DNA of 12,468 bases, taken from an uncultured Prosthecobacter sp. (GTDB taxonomy: Bacteria; Verrucomicrobiota; Verrucomicrobiia; Verrucomicrobiales; Verrucomicrobiaceae). Under the pieces are notes generated by a model that was not told the DNA's origin, did not search any database, and worked only from the letters and a program-made list of their open reading frames with translations. Made by a program: the position numbers and the translations under genes. Positions 1 to 8,400 of the stretch are shown in pieces. The stretch's first letter is position 1; every line of letters starts with the position of its first letter. The stretch covers positions 1 through 12,468 of the forward strand of contig CALDGV010000044.1 of assembly GCA_937941745.1 (NCBI GenBank), written 5' to 3'.

Positions 1-464
1 CCAAGGAAGAATTCGAAAACGGCATCATCCGCGTCGAGTTCAAGCTGCCCAAGGCAGGCAACAACGGCATCGCCCTGCGCACGCCCCTCGGCGGACATTC
101 CGCCTCCGACGGCCTGGAGCTGCAGGTGATCGACAGCGATGGCTACAACGAGAAGCAGGCGGCCGCAGGCAAACCCGGCCTCAAGCCAGAGCAGTATCAT
201 GGATCCCTCTACCACTGCGTGGGTGCCAAGCACGGCTACCTTCGCCCCGTAGGTGAGTGGAACTTCCAGGAAATCGAAGTCCAGGGACAGCGCATCAAAG
301 TCACGCTCAACGGCACGAAGATCCTGGATGTGGACATCAACACCTTCGACCGCAGCCAGATCAAGAATCCTCCAAAAGGCCTGGACCGCACGAAGGGCTT
401 CATCGGCTTTGCCGGACACAGTGATCCTGTGGCCTTCCGCAGCTTCAAGGTGAAGAAGCTCTAG
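1..464 (+). CDS. DUF1080 (3-keto-disaccharide hydrolase family) protein, C-terminal part
   Basis: The frame is open from the window's left edge (first full codon at 3) to TAG at 462-464, so only the last 153 residues are present and the start lies outside. The residues read as the second half of a concanavalin-like DUF1080 beta-sandwich. Visible family hallmarks in order are GNNGIALR, LELQVIDSDGYNEK, YHGSLYHC, PVGEWNFQEIEVQGQRIKV, LNGTKILDVD and the closing GFIGFAGHSDPVAFRSFKV. Family members are usually exported and act on glycosides or 3-keto-sugars. They are heavily expanded in Planctomycetota and Verrucomicrobiota, one reason for the taxonomic guess. The domain ends at the stop with no extra C-terminal module. 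The substrate cannot be told from this fragment. Family assignment is confident; the hydrolase activity is family-level knowledge only. Confidence 0.88.
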   Translation, partial: KEEFENGIIRVEFKLPKAGNNGIALRTPLGGHSASDGLELQVIDSDGYNEKQAAAGKPGLKPEQYHGSLYHCVGAKHGYLRPVGEWNFQEIEVQGQRIKVTLNGTKILDVDINTFDRSQIKNPPKGLDRTKGFIGFAGHSDPVAFRSFKVKKL

Positions 465-507
465 GCGGCACAACCCGCAGACATCGCGCGGGACCCTTCA
501 TTCAACC

Positions 508-543
508 GTGCGACCGCAATTATTTTGCGGTCGCACTTTTTTT
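508..543 (+). terminator. Intrinsic terminator after the DUF1080 gene
   Basis: A perfect 12-bp stem (GTGCGACCGCAA at 508-519 with TTGCGGTCGCAC at 525-536) encloses a 5-base loop and is followed by seven T at 537-543. It lies 44 bases after the DUF1080 stop and 90 bases before the ribD start, so it separates the two transcription units. A promoter for ribD should lie between about 544 and 632 or overlap the terminator; no clear -35/-10 pair is visible there. Confidence 0.93.
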
Positions 544-632
544 ATGCCTTCGTCCGCGAGGCTGCACATGAAGGCCGAGGGCGGAAAAAGGCCGCTTGTC
601 ACCCTGGAGATCAGCGCTTTAAACGCACTTTC

Positions 633-1697
633 ATGGCCACAGCCCCTCAAGAACCCGACTCCCGCTGGATGCATCTGGCGCTGGATCAAGCTCAGCGTGG
701 GGTAGGTCTCACCAGCCCCAATCCACCTGTCGGAGCAGTGCTGGTGAATCATGGCAAGGTGATCGGCCAGGGCTATCACCACAAGGCAGGTGGACCGCAT
801 GCGGAGATCGAGGCCATCCGCGATGCGCAGACCTACAATCCGAAGCTCATTCCAGGCTCCACGATCTACGTCACCCTCGAACCCTGCTGCACCCAGGGCC
901 GGACAGGCCCCTGCACGGAGGCCATTAAGGCGGCTGGCATCAAACGGGTGGTCTGGGGGGCCACTGACCCCAACCCAAGACACGCAGGCAAAGCAAAGGA
1001 GGTGCTCCAGCAGGCAGGCCTCCAGGTCAGCAGCGGCGTTCTGGAGGCCGAATGCCGGGAGTTGATCCGGCCTTTCACCAAATGGATCACCAGCGGGCTG
1101 CCCTATGTGATCGCCAAAGCGGGTCAAAGCCTGGACGGACGGATCACGAGGCCTGCTGGCGAGGGCCAATGGCTGACCAGCGAGGCTGCGCGGGCTCATG
1201 GCAGGCGGCTGCGTGCCAGGGTGGACGCCATCCTGGTGGGGGCAGGCACGATCCGGGCAGACAATCCCCAGCTCACCCTCCGCGAATCAAGCGCAGCGCT
1301 GAAAGAACAGCCTTACCGAGTCATCCTGACCCGCTCCCATGACATGCCGGAAAGCTCCCATGTCTTCACCGATGAGCACAAGCACCGCACCTGGGTCCTT
1401 CGAGACCTCAGCTTTCAGGAGGCCCTGAAGGAGCTGGGCCAGCGCGGCATCGTCACGGTGCTCATTGAGGGCGGCTCAGACATCCTTGGCCAGGCCTTCG
1501 CGGCCCAGGCTGTGGATGAGGTGGCCTGGTATGTGGCACCTCGCATCTGCGGCAGCGCCGGACTGCCCGCAGTCGGCGGCCTGCCCCTGTCACAGTCGGT
1601 GGAAATCGGTCAGGTGCGCATCATGGCGCTCGGGGACAACGTCTGCATCACCGGCCATCCCATCTGGCCCAAACAAGACTCTGAGCCTGCTTCATGA
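633..1697 (+). CDS. ribD: Bifunctional riboflavin biosynthesis deaminase/reductase RibD
   Basis: The 354-residue product catalyses two cytosolic steps of riboflavin synthesis: deamination of 2,5-diamino-6-ribosylamino-pyrimidinone 5'-phosphate, then NADPH-dependent reduction of the ribosyl side chain. The N-terminal deaminase domain (about 10-145) carries the zinc motif HAE at 56-58 and EPCCTQGRTGPC, giving ligands His56, Cys85 and Cys94 with Glu58 as proton shuttle. The more usual PCSH is PCCT here. The C-terminal reductase domain (about 155-345) shows AKAGQSLDGR at 161-170, DAILVGAGTIRADNPQLT and the IEGGSDILGQAF loop near 278-289. The length is typical of the fused enzyme. The open frame extends upstream to a TTG at 525, but that codon lies inside the terminator hairpin, so the ATG at 633 is chosen; it has no good Shine-Dalgarno. 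The stop overlaps the next gene by four bases (ATGA). Confidence 0.95.
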   Translation: MATAPQEPDSRWMHLALDQAQRGVGLTSPNPPVGAVLVNHGKVIGQGYHHKAGGPHAEIEAIRDAQTYNPKLIPGSTIYVTLEPCCTQGRTGPCTEAIKAAGIKRVVWGATDPNPRHAGKAKEVLQQAGLQVSSGVLEAECRELIRPFTKWITSGLPYVIAKAGQSLDGRITRPAGEGQWLTSEAARAHGRRLRARVDAILVGAGTIRADNPQLTLRESSAALKEQPYRVILTRSHDMPESSHVFTDEHKHRTWVLRDLSFQEALKELGQRGIVTVLIEGGSDILGQAFAAQAVDEVAWYVAPRICGSAGLPAVGGLPLSQSVEIGQVRIMALGDNVCITGHPIWPKQDSEPAS

Positions 1698-2257
1698 GCC
1701 GCCCTGCCGTCATTTTCGATCGCGATGGCGTCGTGAACCTGACTCCCGGCCCGGGCTATGTGCTGCGCTGGGACGATTTCCATTTCTCACCGGGCATCAT
1801 TGAGGCGCTAGCCTTCTGCCGGACTCGCGGTTATGCCACCATCCTAGCCACCAGCCAGCAGGGTGTGGGGAAAAAGCTCATGTCGCAGGCAGATCTGGAC
1901 CACATCCATGCCAGCATGCAGTCGCACCTGCGGCAGCATGGCGCCCAGTTCGACGGCATCTATGCCTGCACCTGCCTGAAGACGGATCCTGGCTGCACCT
2001 GCCGCAAACCCAGCGCTGAAATGGTGCTGCGCGCGGCAGCCGAGCATGGGTTGGATTTAAGCCGGAGCCTTCTCGTTGGCGATGCTGACCGCGACATCGA
2101 AATGGGGATCAACGCGGGTGTGCCTGTCACCATCCGCATTGAGAGCGAAAACCCGCACCTGACTGCTGCGACCCATACCTTGCCAGACACGGCTGGACTG
2201 CCAGCACTCCTGCAAAAGCTACTCGGTGACGCAGATTTGCCCGTTGACGACTCCTGA
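1694..2257 (+). CDS. HAD-IIIA family phosphatase, GmhB-like
   Basis: The 187-residue soluble protein has the HAD motifs in order: FDRDGVVN (nucleophile Asp9, acid/base Asp11), ATSQQG near 52-57 as motif II, the lysine of CRKP (Lys105) as motif III, and VGDADRDIEMG at 128-138 as motif IV. Between II and III, the Cys-rich insert CTC (92-94) and CTC (101-103) corresponds to the structural zinc site of D-glycero-D-manno-heptose 1,7-bisphosphate 7-phosphatase. GmhB usually has CxH then CxC; here the His is Cys, and the usual TNQSG is TSQQG. The start codon sits in the ribD stop (ATGA overlap), implying translational coupling. GmhB would act in ADP-heptose synthesis for LPS. Coupling to ribD also makes a riboflavin-pathway phosphatase possible. 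HAD-IIIA assignment is sure; the substrate is not. Confidence 0.82.
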   Translation: MSRPAVIFDRDGVVNLTPGPGYVLRWDDFHFSPGIIEALAFCRTRGYATILATSQQGVGKKLMSQADLDHIHASMQSHLRQHGAQFDGIYACTCLKTDPGCTCRKPSAEMVLRAAAEHGLDLSRSLLVGDADRDIEMGINAGVPVTIRIESENPHLTAATHTLPDTAGLPALLQKLLGDADLPVDDS

Positions 2258-2280
2258 TCGGATCGTTCACACTTCCTCCA

Positions 2281-2718
2281 ATGTCCCGCCGCCCGTCCTC
2301 CTGCTTCATCGCCCTGGCGCTGCTCGCGCTGGGCTGGGCGCAGGTCTTTGGGCTGACACGTGGCTACTGGTGCGACTGCTCCGGCATTGGTCACATCAGT
2401 GCTTTCGATCACTGCCACGGGCATCACGGCAAGGACTGCCATCACGATGATTCTCCGCATCATTCTCATGAGGATCATGACGAAGACGATGGCGAGACTC
2501 ATGAACATGCCCCGGTGAAGGAATCGCTCGATGCTCAGACGCATGTCTCCATCGCCGCACCTTCTCTGGCCACCACCCTCATCGAGATCCTCCCGCTTTT
2601 CAGCCTCCGTCTGGAAGCGGATTGGCGCACCGAGCCTTCACCAAGGCCACCGCCGCTGATCGTGGACAGACGACCCTGGCCTTGTGTGCTCGCGCACACC
2701 TTAGCCCTGCGGATTTGA
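2281..2718 (+). CDS. Small exported His-rich protein heading the metal-efflux cassette
   Basis: The 145-residue protein has a basic N-terminus (SRRPSS) and a hydrophobic stretch at about 8-24, reading as a signal peptide or membrane anchor. Next comes a dense potential metal-binding region: CDC at 31-33, Cys45, Cys53 and thirteen His between 38 and 76, interleaved with Asp/Glu. The C-terminal half has a second hydrophobic patch (about 90-110), a Pro-rich stretch near 119-126 and the end PWPCVLAHTLALRI. I recognise no named family. It starts 23 bases after the HAD phosphatase and ends 40 bases before the outer-membrane factor, so it is probably the first gene of the cassette. Periplasmic binding or buffering of divalent metal is inferred from composition and context only. 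The ATG at 2281 is the only sensible start, since it precedes the signal-like segment directly. Confidence 0.72.
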   Translation: MSRRPSSCFIALALLALGWAQVFGLTRGYWCDCSGIGHISAFDHCHGHHGKDCHHDDSPHHSHEDHDEDDGETHEHAPVKESLDAQTHVSIAAPSLATTLIEILPLFSLRLEADWRTEPSPRPPPLIVDRRPWPCVLAHTLALRI

Positions 2719-2758
2719 GATCAGCGACTGCCTTTTGGATGCCGCTCACGCTGGCGGC

Positions 2759-3994
2759 ATGTCCGGCATGCCCGACCTCAAACTCTGCTTTTTCATGTAC
2801 CTGCACCTCTTCTGCCTCTTCGGCCTGGCCGCCACAGCACAGGCCCTGACTCTCGACTTCACAGACATCGCCTCCCGCGTTCGATCGCACCATCCCTCGC
2901 TCAAGGCAGCCCGCCTCGCCATTGATGAAGCCCGAGGCCGGCAGCTCGGTGCGGGCAGGCTTGCCAATCCCTCCCTGGAAACGAGCTTCCAAAACGAAAG
3001 CCGCGTCAGCCCACGCAGCACGATTTTCTCCCTCGACCAGGCTTTTCCAGTCACCAAACGCCTGGGTCTGGAAAAAAAGCTCTCGGCGCAGCTCGTCCAG
3101 GCAGCTGAACTGGAAGTGCGGGATGTCGAGCGACGCATCATCGCTGAAGCCAGGACGTTCGCGGTTAAGCTGCTCGCACTGGAGCAGCATCTGACTTTGC
3201 ACCGCCAGCAGATGGAACTCGCGCGAAAGCTCTCCACCTTTGCGAAAGAGCGTGCAGCTGCAGGGGAGGTCTCGCCACTCGATGCCGCCCAGGCCCAGGT
3301 GAACCTTCAGCGACTCCTGCTGGAGACCCGCAAGATGGAAACCGAACGCCTGGGGTTGACTGGCTCCCTCCGGCCCATGCTTGGTATAGCAGCAACAGAC
3401 ACTGTCCAGCTCTCAGGCAGTCTGACGACCACAACCCTGCCTTCTGGCATGAACTGGCATCGCCGGCCCGACTACCTTCTGGCCAAGACCAAAAGCGAAG
3501 CCGCCCAGACTGAAGCAGACCTGGCAAGGGCGCGGCGCTGGCAGGACATGAGTGCGGGCTTCTTTGCGGCGCGCGAGCAGCAGGACGTGGCCGCACGCAC
3601 CACCGAAAAAACTGGATTCGTCGGCTTCCGAATCTCCATTCTCCTCCCTCTATGGAACCGCAACCAGGGTGAAATCGCCGAAAAGGCCGCCAGCGCTGAG
3701 CGAGCTCGGCTGGAAGAGGAGGCGCTGGCCTCGCAGATCACCAGCGAGGCGGACACCGCACGCCGCGAGATGGAAGCCAATGCTGCGCTGCTCCGCGAAA
3801 CCCGCGATCAGCTTCTGCCCCTCGTCATTGAGCAGACCACAAAGCTCGAAAAAGCCTATGAGGCCGGCCAGACGGATCTGCTCACCCTGCTTCGTGCCAG
3901 GGATCAAAGACTTGAACTGGAATCTGGCGCACTGGATGCCGCCCGAGACTTCCATCTGGCCCGCATCCGCTTCGAAGCCGCCACCTCACGTTGA
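2759..3994 (+). CDS. CzcC-type outer-membrane factor (TolC family)
   Basis: The 411-residue protein is the outer-membrane channel of a tripartite RND exporter. Residues 1-29 form a signal peptide ending ATAQA before LTLDF. The mature part is two alpha-helical OEP repeats with family hallmarks: HPSLKAARLAIDEA, LANPSLETSF, the FPVTKRLGLEKK turn typical of CzcC proteins, AAGEVSPLDAAQAQVNLQ, and the mirrored AYEAGQTDLLTLLRARDQ near the C-terminus. Length matches CzcC/CusC proteins, but no lipobox cysteine follows the signal. The frame opens at a TTG (2735). ATGs occur at 2759, 2768 and 2795; 2759 or 2768 gives a well-formed signal peptide, and 2759 is chosen with little to separate them. It lies between the His-rich protein and the DUF3147 gene, and export of divalent metal is inferred from the whole cassette. 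Confidence 0.88.
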   Translation: MSGMPDLKLCFFMYLHLFCLFGLAATAQALTLDFTDIASRVRSHHPSLKAARLAIDEARGRQLGAGRLANPSLETSFQNESRVSPRSTIFSLDQAFPVTKRLGLEKKLSAQLVQAAELEVRDVERRIIAEARTFAVKLLALEQHLTLHRQQMELARKLSTFAKERAAAGEVSPLDAAQAQVNLQRLLLETRKMETERLGLTGSLRPMLGIAATDTVQLSGSLTTTTLPSGMNWHRRPDYLLAKTKSEAAQTEADLARARRWQDMSAGFFAAREQQDVAARTTEKTGFVGFRISILLPLWNRNQGEIAEKAASAERARLEEEALASQITSEADTARREMEANAALLRETRDQLLPLVIEQTTKLEKAYEAGQTDLLTLLRARDQRLELESGALDAARDFHLARIRFEAATSR

Positions 3995-4013
3995 ACCATC
4001 AGCCCTCATTCAC

Positions 4014-4364
4014 ATGACCTACTATCTGCTCAAGCTCTTTCTCTCTGCCGGAGTCATCGTTGCCGTCACGGAGATCGCCAAACGCAACAACGCTGCTGCC
4101 AGCATCATCCACTCCCTGCCGCTGACTTCACTGCTGGCCTTCGTCTGGCTTTATTTGGAGAACAAGGACTCCGCCCTCATCGGCCGACATGCCTTTGGCA
4201 CCTTTTGGTTCGTCCTGCCCACCCTGCCGATGTTTTTGATCATGCCCTGGCTGATCAAAAAGCTGGGCGGCTTCTGGCCAGCCCTGGGCGCAGGGATCGC
4301 ACTGACGATTGCGCTCTACTTTCTCACCATGGCCCTGCTGAAAAAGGCGGGCGTTGAACTCTGA
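4014..4364 (+). CDS. DUF3147 family four-helix membrane protein
   Basis: The 116-residue product is almost entirely transmembrane, with four predicted helices at about 4-20, 32-48, 62-80 and 87-108. Short charged turns separate them: EIAKRNN after helix 1, LENKDSALIGRH after helix 2 and IKKLGG after helix 3. The layout and phrases such as YYLLKLFLSAGVIVAVTEIAK, SLPLTSLLAFVWLY and FWPALGAG match my memory of DUF3147 proteins, which have no established function. The ATG at 4014 lies 19 bases after the outer-membrane-factor stop and the gene ends six bases before the adaptor, so it is inside the efflux operon. No Shine-Dalgarno is evident. A role in assembling the pump or moving metal across the inner membrane is possible, but nothing in the sequence proves it. 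The frame is open farther upstream, but that extension overlaps the channel gene out of frame and was rejected. Confidence 0.83.
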   Translation: MTYYLLKLFLSAGVIVAVTEIAKRNNAAASIIHSLPLTSLLAFVWLYLENKDSALIGRHAFGTFWFVLPTLPMFLIMPWLIKKLGGFWPALGAGIALTIALYFLTMALLKKAGVEL

Positions 4365-4370
4365 ATCATC

Positions 4371-5477
4371 ATGAAACCATTCTTGTTCTGCCTGTTTCTC
4401 AGCATTCAGGCCGCCGCCGCCACGCCAGACATCATCCTGGATGAAGTGGCGGTGGCCAACATGAACCTCGCTTTCGCCGAGGCGGAAGAGGCCACGTTTG
4501 AGGAGACGATTTTCGCTCTCGGCGGCATTGAGGTGCTGCCAGGGAAACGTGCGGTCGTCAGCAGCCGCATTCCAGGCCGCGCCTTCTCGGTGCTCGTCAT
4601 TCCGCATCAGGAGGTCGATGCCGGGGTGGAGGTCGCATGGGTCGAAAGCCGCCAGCCGGGCGATCCGCCACCGGTGGTGAAACTGGAAGCGCCCATTGCC
4701 GGCTTTGTGTCGAAAGTGAACATCGCGCAAGGCCAGCCGGTTTCACCAGATGACGCGCTGATGGAAATTCTCGATCTCAGCACCGTCGAAGCTGCAGCTC
4801 ATGTGCCGCAGCACCTGGCAGCAAAGTTGAAACTGGGTCAAAAGGCCCACATCCGCATTCAGGCCATGCCAGACAAGGTGTTTGAAGCAAAGCTCGCCCA
4901 CATCGCGGTGGAGGCGGATGTGACCACGGGCACCCTCGAAGCCGCTTTTCATGTCGCAAACCCCGAAAACGTACTGCGGCCGGGTATGAAGGCGGAGTTC
5001 AACATCGTCGTGAGCGAGCGGGAGAACGTGATGTCCATTCCTCGCAGCGCTTTGCAGGGCGATCCCGCTCAGCGTTTTGTGTATGTGAAGGACTACGAAT
5101 TGAAAAACGCCTTTGTGAAGGCGCCAGTCGTCCTCGGTGCCCAAAATGACCGCTTCGTCGAGGTCGTGAGCGGTTTGCTGCCCGGCGATGAGGTCGTCAC
5201 TCGTGGCGCCTATGCGCTTGCCTTTGCCGGCAAAGGCAGTGTGAGCCTCAAAGAGGCCATGGATGCCGCGCATGGCCATGCACACAACGAGGACGGCACG
5301 GAAATGACGAAGGAGCAGCAGGAAGCTGCGCACTCGAACCATGGTCATGATCACGACCACGAAGACGCTGAGAGCGACTGGAACACACTCACAACCTTTT
5401 TCGCCGCCACCAGTGGGTTGTTGCTGATGCTCCTGATCCTCACCGCCTTCAAACGCCGGGAGGTGCCGGCATGCTGA
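4371..5477 (+). CDS. CzcB-type periplasmic adaptor with His-rich tail and C-terminal TM anchor
   Basis: The 368-residue membrane-fusion protein should bridge the RND pump and the outer-membrane channel. Residues 1-17 are a signal peptide (AAAA before TPDI). The two lipoyl half-motifs are at about 66-91 (IPGRAFSVLVIPHQEVDAG) and 104-135 (KLEAPIAGFVSKVNIAQGQ). They are joined by only about ten residues (VESRQPGDPP), so the usual alpha-helical hairpin seems absent. Beta-barrel and membrane-proximal regions follow (about 138-290; LRPGMKAEFNIVV, IPRSALQ, VVSGLLPGDEVVTRGAYAL). The tail is unusual: eight His at 301-330, then a hydrophobic helix at about 340-360 and a positive KRRE end, implying a C-terminal inner-membrane anchor. 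It starts six bases after DUF3147 and overlaps the pump gene by seven bases (ATGCTGA). Adaptor identity is firm; the metal is not determined. Confidence 0.88.
   Translation: MKPFLFCLFLSIQAAAATPDIILDEVAVANMNLAFAEAEEATFEETIFALGGIEVLPGKRAVVSSRIPGRAFSVLVIPHQEVDAGVEVAWVESRQPGDPPPVVKLEAPIAGFVSKVNIAQGQPVSPDDALMEILDLSTVEAAAHVPQHLAAKLKLGQKAHIRIQAMPDKVFEAKLAHIAVEADVTTGTLEAAFHVANPENVLRPGMKAEFNIVVSERENVMSIPRSALQGDPAQRFVYVKDYELKNAFVKAPVVLGAQNDRFVEVVSGLLPGDEVVTRGAYALAFAGKGSVSLKEAMDAAHGHAHNEDGTEMTKEQQEAAHSNHGHDHDHEDAESDWNTLTTFFAATSGLLLMLLILTAFKRREVPAC
5457..5465 (+). promoter_or_regulatory. Strong Shine-Dalgarno for the RND pump gene
   Basis: GGGAGGTG at 5458-5465 places a GGAGG core seven bases before the pump ATG at 5471. 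It lies inside the adaptor reading frame, just before that gene's stop. It is the clearest ribosome binding site in the window; nearly all other starts here lack one. It suggests independent or re-initiated translation of the pump in addition to coupling through the seven-base overlap. Confidence 0.7.
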
Positions 5478-8400
5478 ATGCCCTCATCCGCTTCTCGCTG
5501 CATCACCGTCCGCTGATTCTGATGCTGGCGCTGGTGACGATGTTGTTTGGGTATCAAACGCTCATGCAACTGCCCGTCGAGGTGCTGCCTGACATGACCA
5601 AGCCCACCGTCACCATCTTGACGGAGGCACCCGGCCTTGCGCCGGAGGAGGTCGAAACACTCGTCACGCAGCCGCTCGAAAGCGCGGTGCAGGGTGTCGG
5701 AGGACTGGACCGCCTGCGCTCCAGCTCGGATGTGGGTCTGTCGCTCATCTTTGCGGAGTTCGGCTGGGGCACGGACATCTATCGCGCCCGCCAGCTCGTG
5801 CAGGAGCGCATGCAGGGTGTGCTCGCCATTTTGCCCGAGGGGGTGAAACCCGGCATGACGCCGGTTTCGTCGCTCATGGGCGAGATCTTGCTCGTGGGGC
5901 TGCGCTGCTCGATCAAGCCGGGCGAGCCAGGCCACGTCGCGCCGATGGACCTGCGCACACTGGCGGACTGGACGCTGCGGCGGCGGTTGCAGAGCATCAG
6001 CGGCATCGCCGAGGTGCTCACCATCGGCGGCGGGGTGAAGCAAATCCAGGTGCAGCCCGATCCTTACCGTCTGGCTGCGTTTGGCATCACCCTGGCGGAG
6101 GTGGAGGAGGCCGTGGGCCGTGCGGCGGGGAATGCCACCAGCGGCTATCTGCAAGCCGGGCCGCAGGAGATCATGGTGCGCAATCTCGGCATGACCACGA
6201 GCCTTGATGACCTGGCCAAGACCGTGATCAAGACCGTGGGCAGCCGCCCGGTGCTCATTAGCGATGTGGCGGAGGTGCGCCACGCCGTGCCGACCATGCG
6301 CGGCGATGCCAGCGTGAACGGCACGATGGGCGTGATCCTGAGCATTGATAAGGCGCCCGGCTTTGACACGCTGAAGCTCACCGAGCAGATCGAGGCCGCG
6401 TTGGAGGAACTGCGCCCCACGCTGCCGGAGGGTGTCACGGCCGAGGTGCTCTTCCGGCAGGGCGATTTTATCGAGCATGCCATCGGCAATCTGAAGGGAG
6501 CCATCCGTGACGGGGCCATCATGGTCACCCTCATCCTTTTCCTCTTCCTGCTCAGCCTGCGCACCACGGCCATCACGCTCATGGCCATGCCGCTGTCGTT
6601 TGCGGTCACGATCCTGACCTTCAAAGCCTTCGGCGTGAGCGTGAACTCCATGACGCTCGGCGGCCTCGCCGTCGCCATCGGCATGGTGGTGGACGATGCG
6701 ATTGTGGATGTGGAGAACGTCTTCCGCCGGCTGCGGCAGAACCAGGGCAAGCCGAAGCTCGAAGTGATCGCCGCCGCCTCAAGCGAGGTGCGGAACTCCA
6801 TCCTCTACGCCACCGTGCTCATCATCCTGGTCTTCCTGCCGCTGCTCGGCCTGGAAGGCATCGAAGGGAGGCTGTTCACACCGATCGCCATCGCCACGAT
6901 CACCAGCATGGCCGCGTCGTTTGTCGTCTCACTCACGGTGATTCCGGTGCTGTGCTCGCTGCTGCTGAAGACGGGTGGAAAAGCTCATGGCGATGGCTTC
7001 GTCGTGCGTGCGATGAAGTGGACCGTCGAGCGCACCTTCCTCAAGGTGGCGCTTGGCGCACCCATGCTCGTCCTGGCCTTTGCCGGCGTGCTGCTGATCG
7101 CCGCGCTGATGCTTTATCCGAAGATGGGCAAGGAGTTCCTGCCCGCCTTCAATGAAGGCAGCGCCACCATCTCGCTCGTCAGCGCTCCCGGCACCTCCCT
7201 GGCACAATCCAACGAAATAGGCGAGGTAGGCGTGCGCCTGCTGCAAGGCATCAAGGAAGTCAAAAGCGTGGGCCGCCGTGCCGGACGTGCGGAGCGGGAC
7301 GATCACGTCATGCCGGTGAGCGTGAATGAATTCGACGTGGAGTTTCACAAGACGGGCAGGCCGCGTGAGGTTGTCTTCGCAGAGATTCGCGAGCGGCTCT
7401 CCGGCATCCCCGGAACGTTTGTGAACGTCGGCCAGCCCATCGGTCATCGGCTCTCCCACATGCTCAGCGGCGTGTCCGCCAAGATCGCCGTGAAGATCTT
7501 CGGGGCGGACCTCGACGTGCTGCGGGAAAAAGGCGCGGAGGTCCGCGACCTCGGCCAGTCCATCCCCGGCCTCACCGATGTGAATCTCGAGGCGCAGGTT
7601 CCCATCCCGCAGATCAAGATCGAGGTGAACCGCGAGCGCGCCCTCGCCTACGACCTTCAGCCTGGCGACATCAACGAACAGGTTTCCACCCTGCTCGGCG
7701 GCAAGGTCATGACCGAGCTGCGCGAGGGCCAGCGCACCATGGACCTTGTTCTGCGCCTGCCAGAGGCATGGCGGGATTCGCCGGAGAAGATTGGCGAACT
7801 TCTCATCGAAACCCACAGCAGCCAGCTCATCCCGCTGAACCTCGTCGCCGAAATCCGCGAGGGCAAAGGCCCCAACGTCATCAATCGCGAAAACACCCAA
7901 CGTCGCATCGTCATCGCCGCCAACACCTCGGAACGCGATTTGGAAAGCCTGGTGCAGCAGTGGGAAAAGTTGGTGCGCGAGAAGGTGAAGCTGCCGGAGG
8001 GCTACTTCCTACGCTTCGAAGGCGAATTTCAGGCGCAGCAGGCTGCCGCCAGGCGCATCGCCTTCTACTTCGGCCTCGTGCTGGTGGCCATCACCATCCT
8101 GCTGCAGGGTTATTTCCGCAGCCTCTCGCTGGCGCTCCAGGTGATGCTGAACCTCCCGCTCGCGCTCATGGGTAGCCTCGCCCTGACGTGGGCGCTGATT
8201 GATAACATCAGCATCGCCACCCTCGTCGGCTTCATCGCCGTCGGCGGTGTGGCGGCGCGCAACGGCATCATGATGATCTCCCACTACCTGCATCTGATGC
8301 GGCATGAGGGCGAGACCTTCAGCCGCGCCATGATCGTGCGCGGCACGCTGGAGCGGCTCGTGCCCGTGCTGATGACCGCGCTCGCCGCAGGCATCGCCCT

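Noticed and set aside
525..632. A longer ribD from TTG at 525.
   Set aside because: The codon lies inside the terminator hairpin and the extra residues have no RibD character; the ATG at 633 gives the normal length.
2258..2280. A promoter or metal-regulator operator before the metal cassette.
   Set aside because: Only 23 bases separate the genes and no -35/-10 pair or dyad is visible; any promoter must lie inside the HAD gene or upstream.
3552..4013. A long upstream extension of the DUF3147 gene.
   Set aside because: It lies out of frame over the outer-membrane-factor gene and is rich in Arg/Pro/Ser, a typical shadow frame.
5351..6478. A 375-codon minus-strand open frame opposite the adaptor/pump junction, and a 323-codon one at 6929-7900.
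   Set aside because: Both are His/Ala/Arg-rich antisense shadows of the pump gene in GC-rich DNA, and the pump frame is unambiguous.
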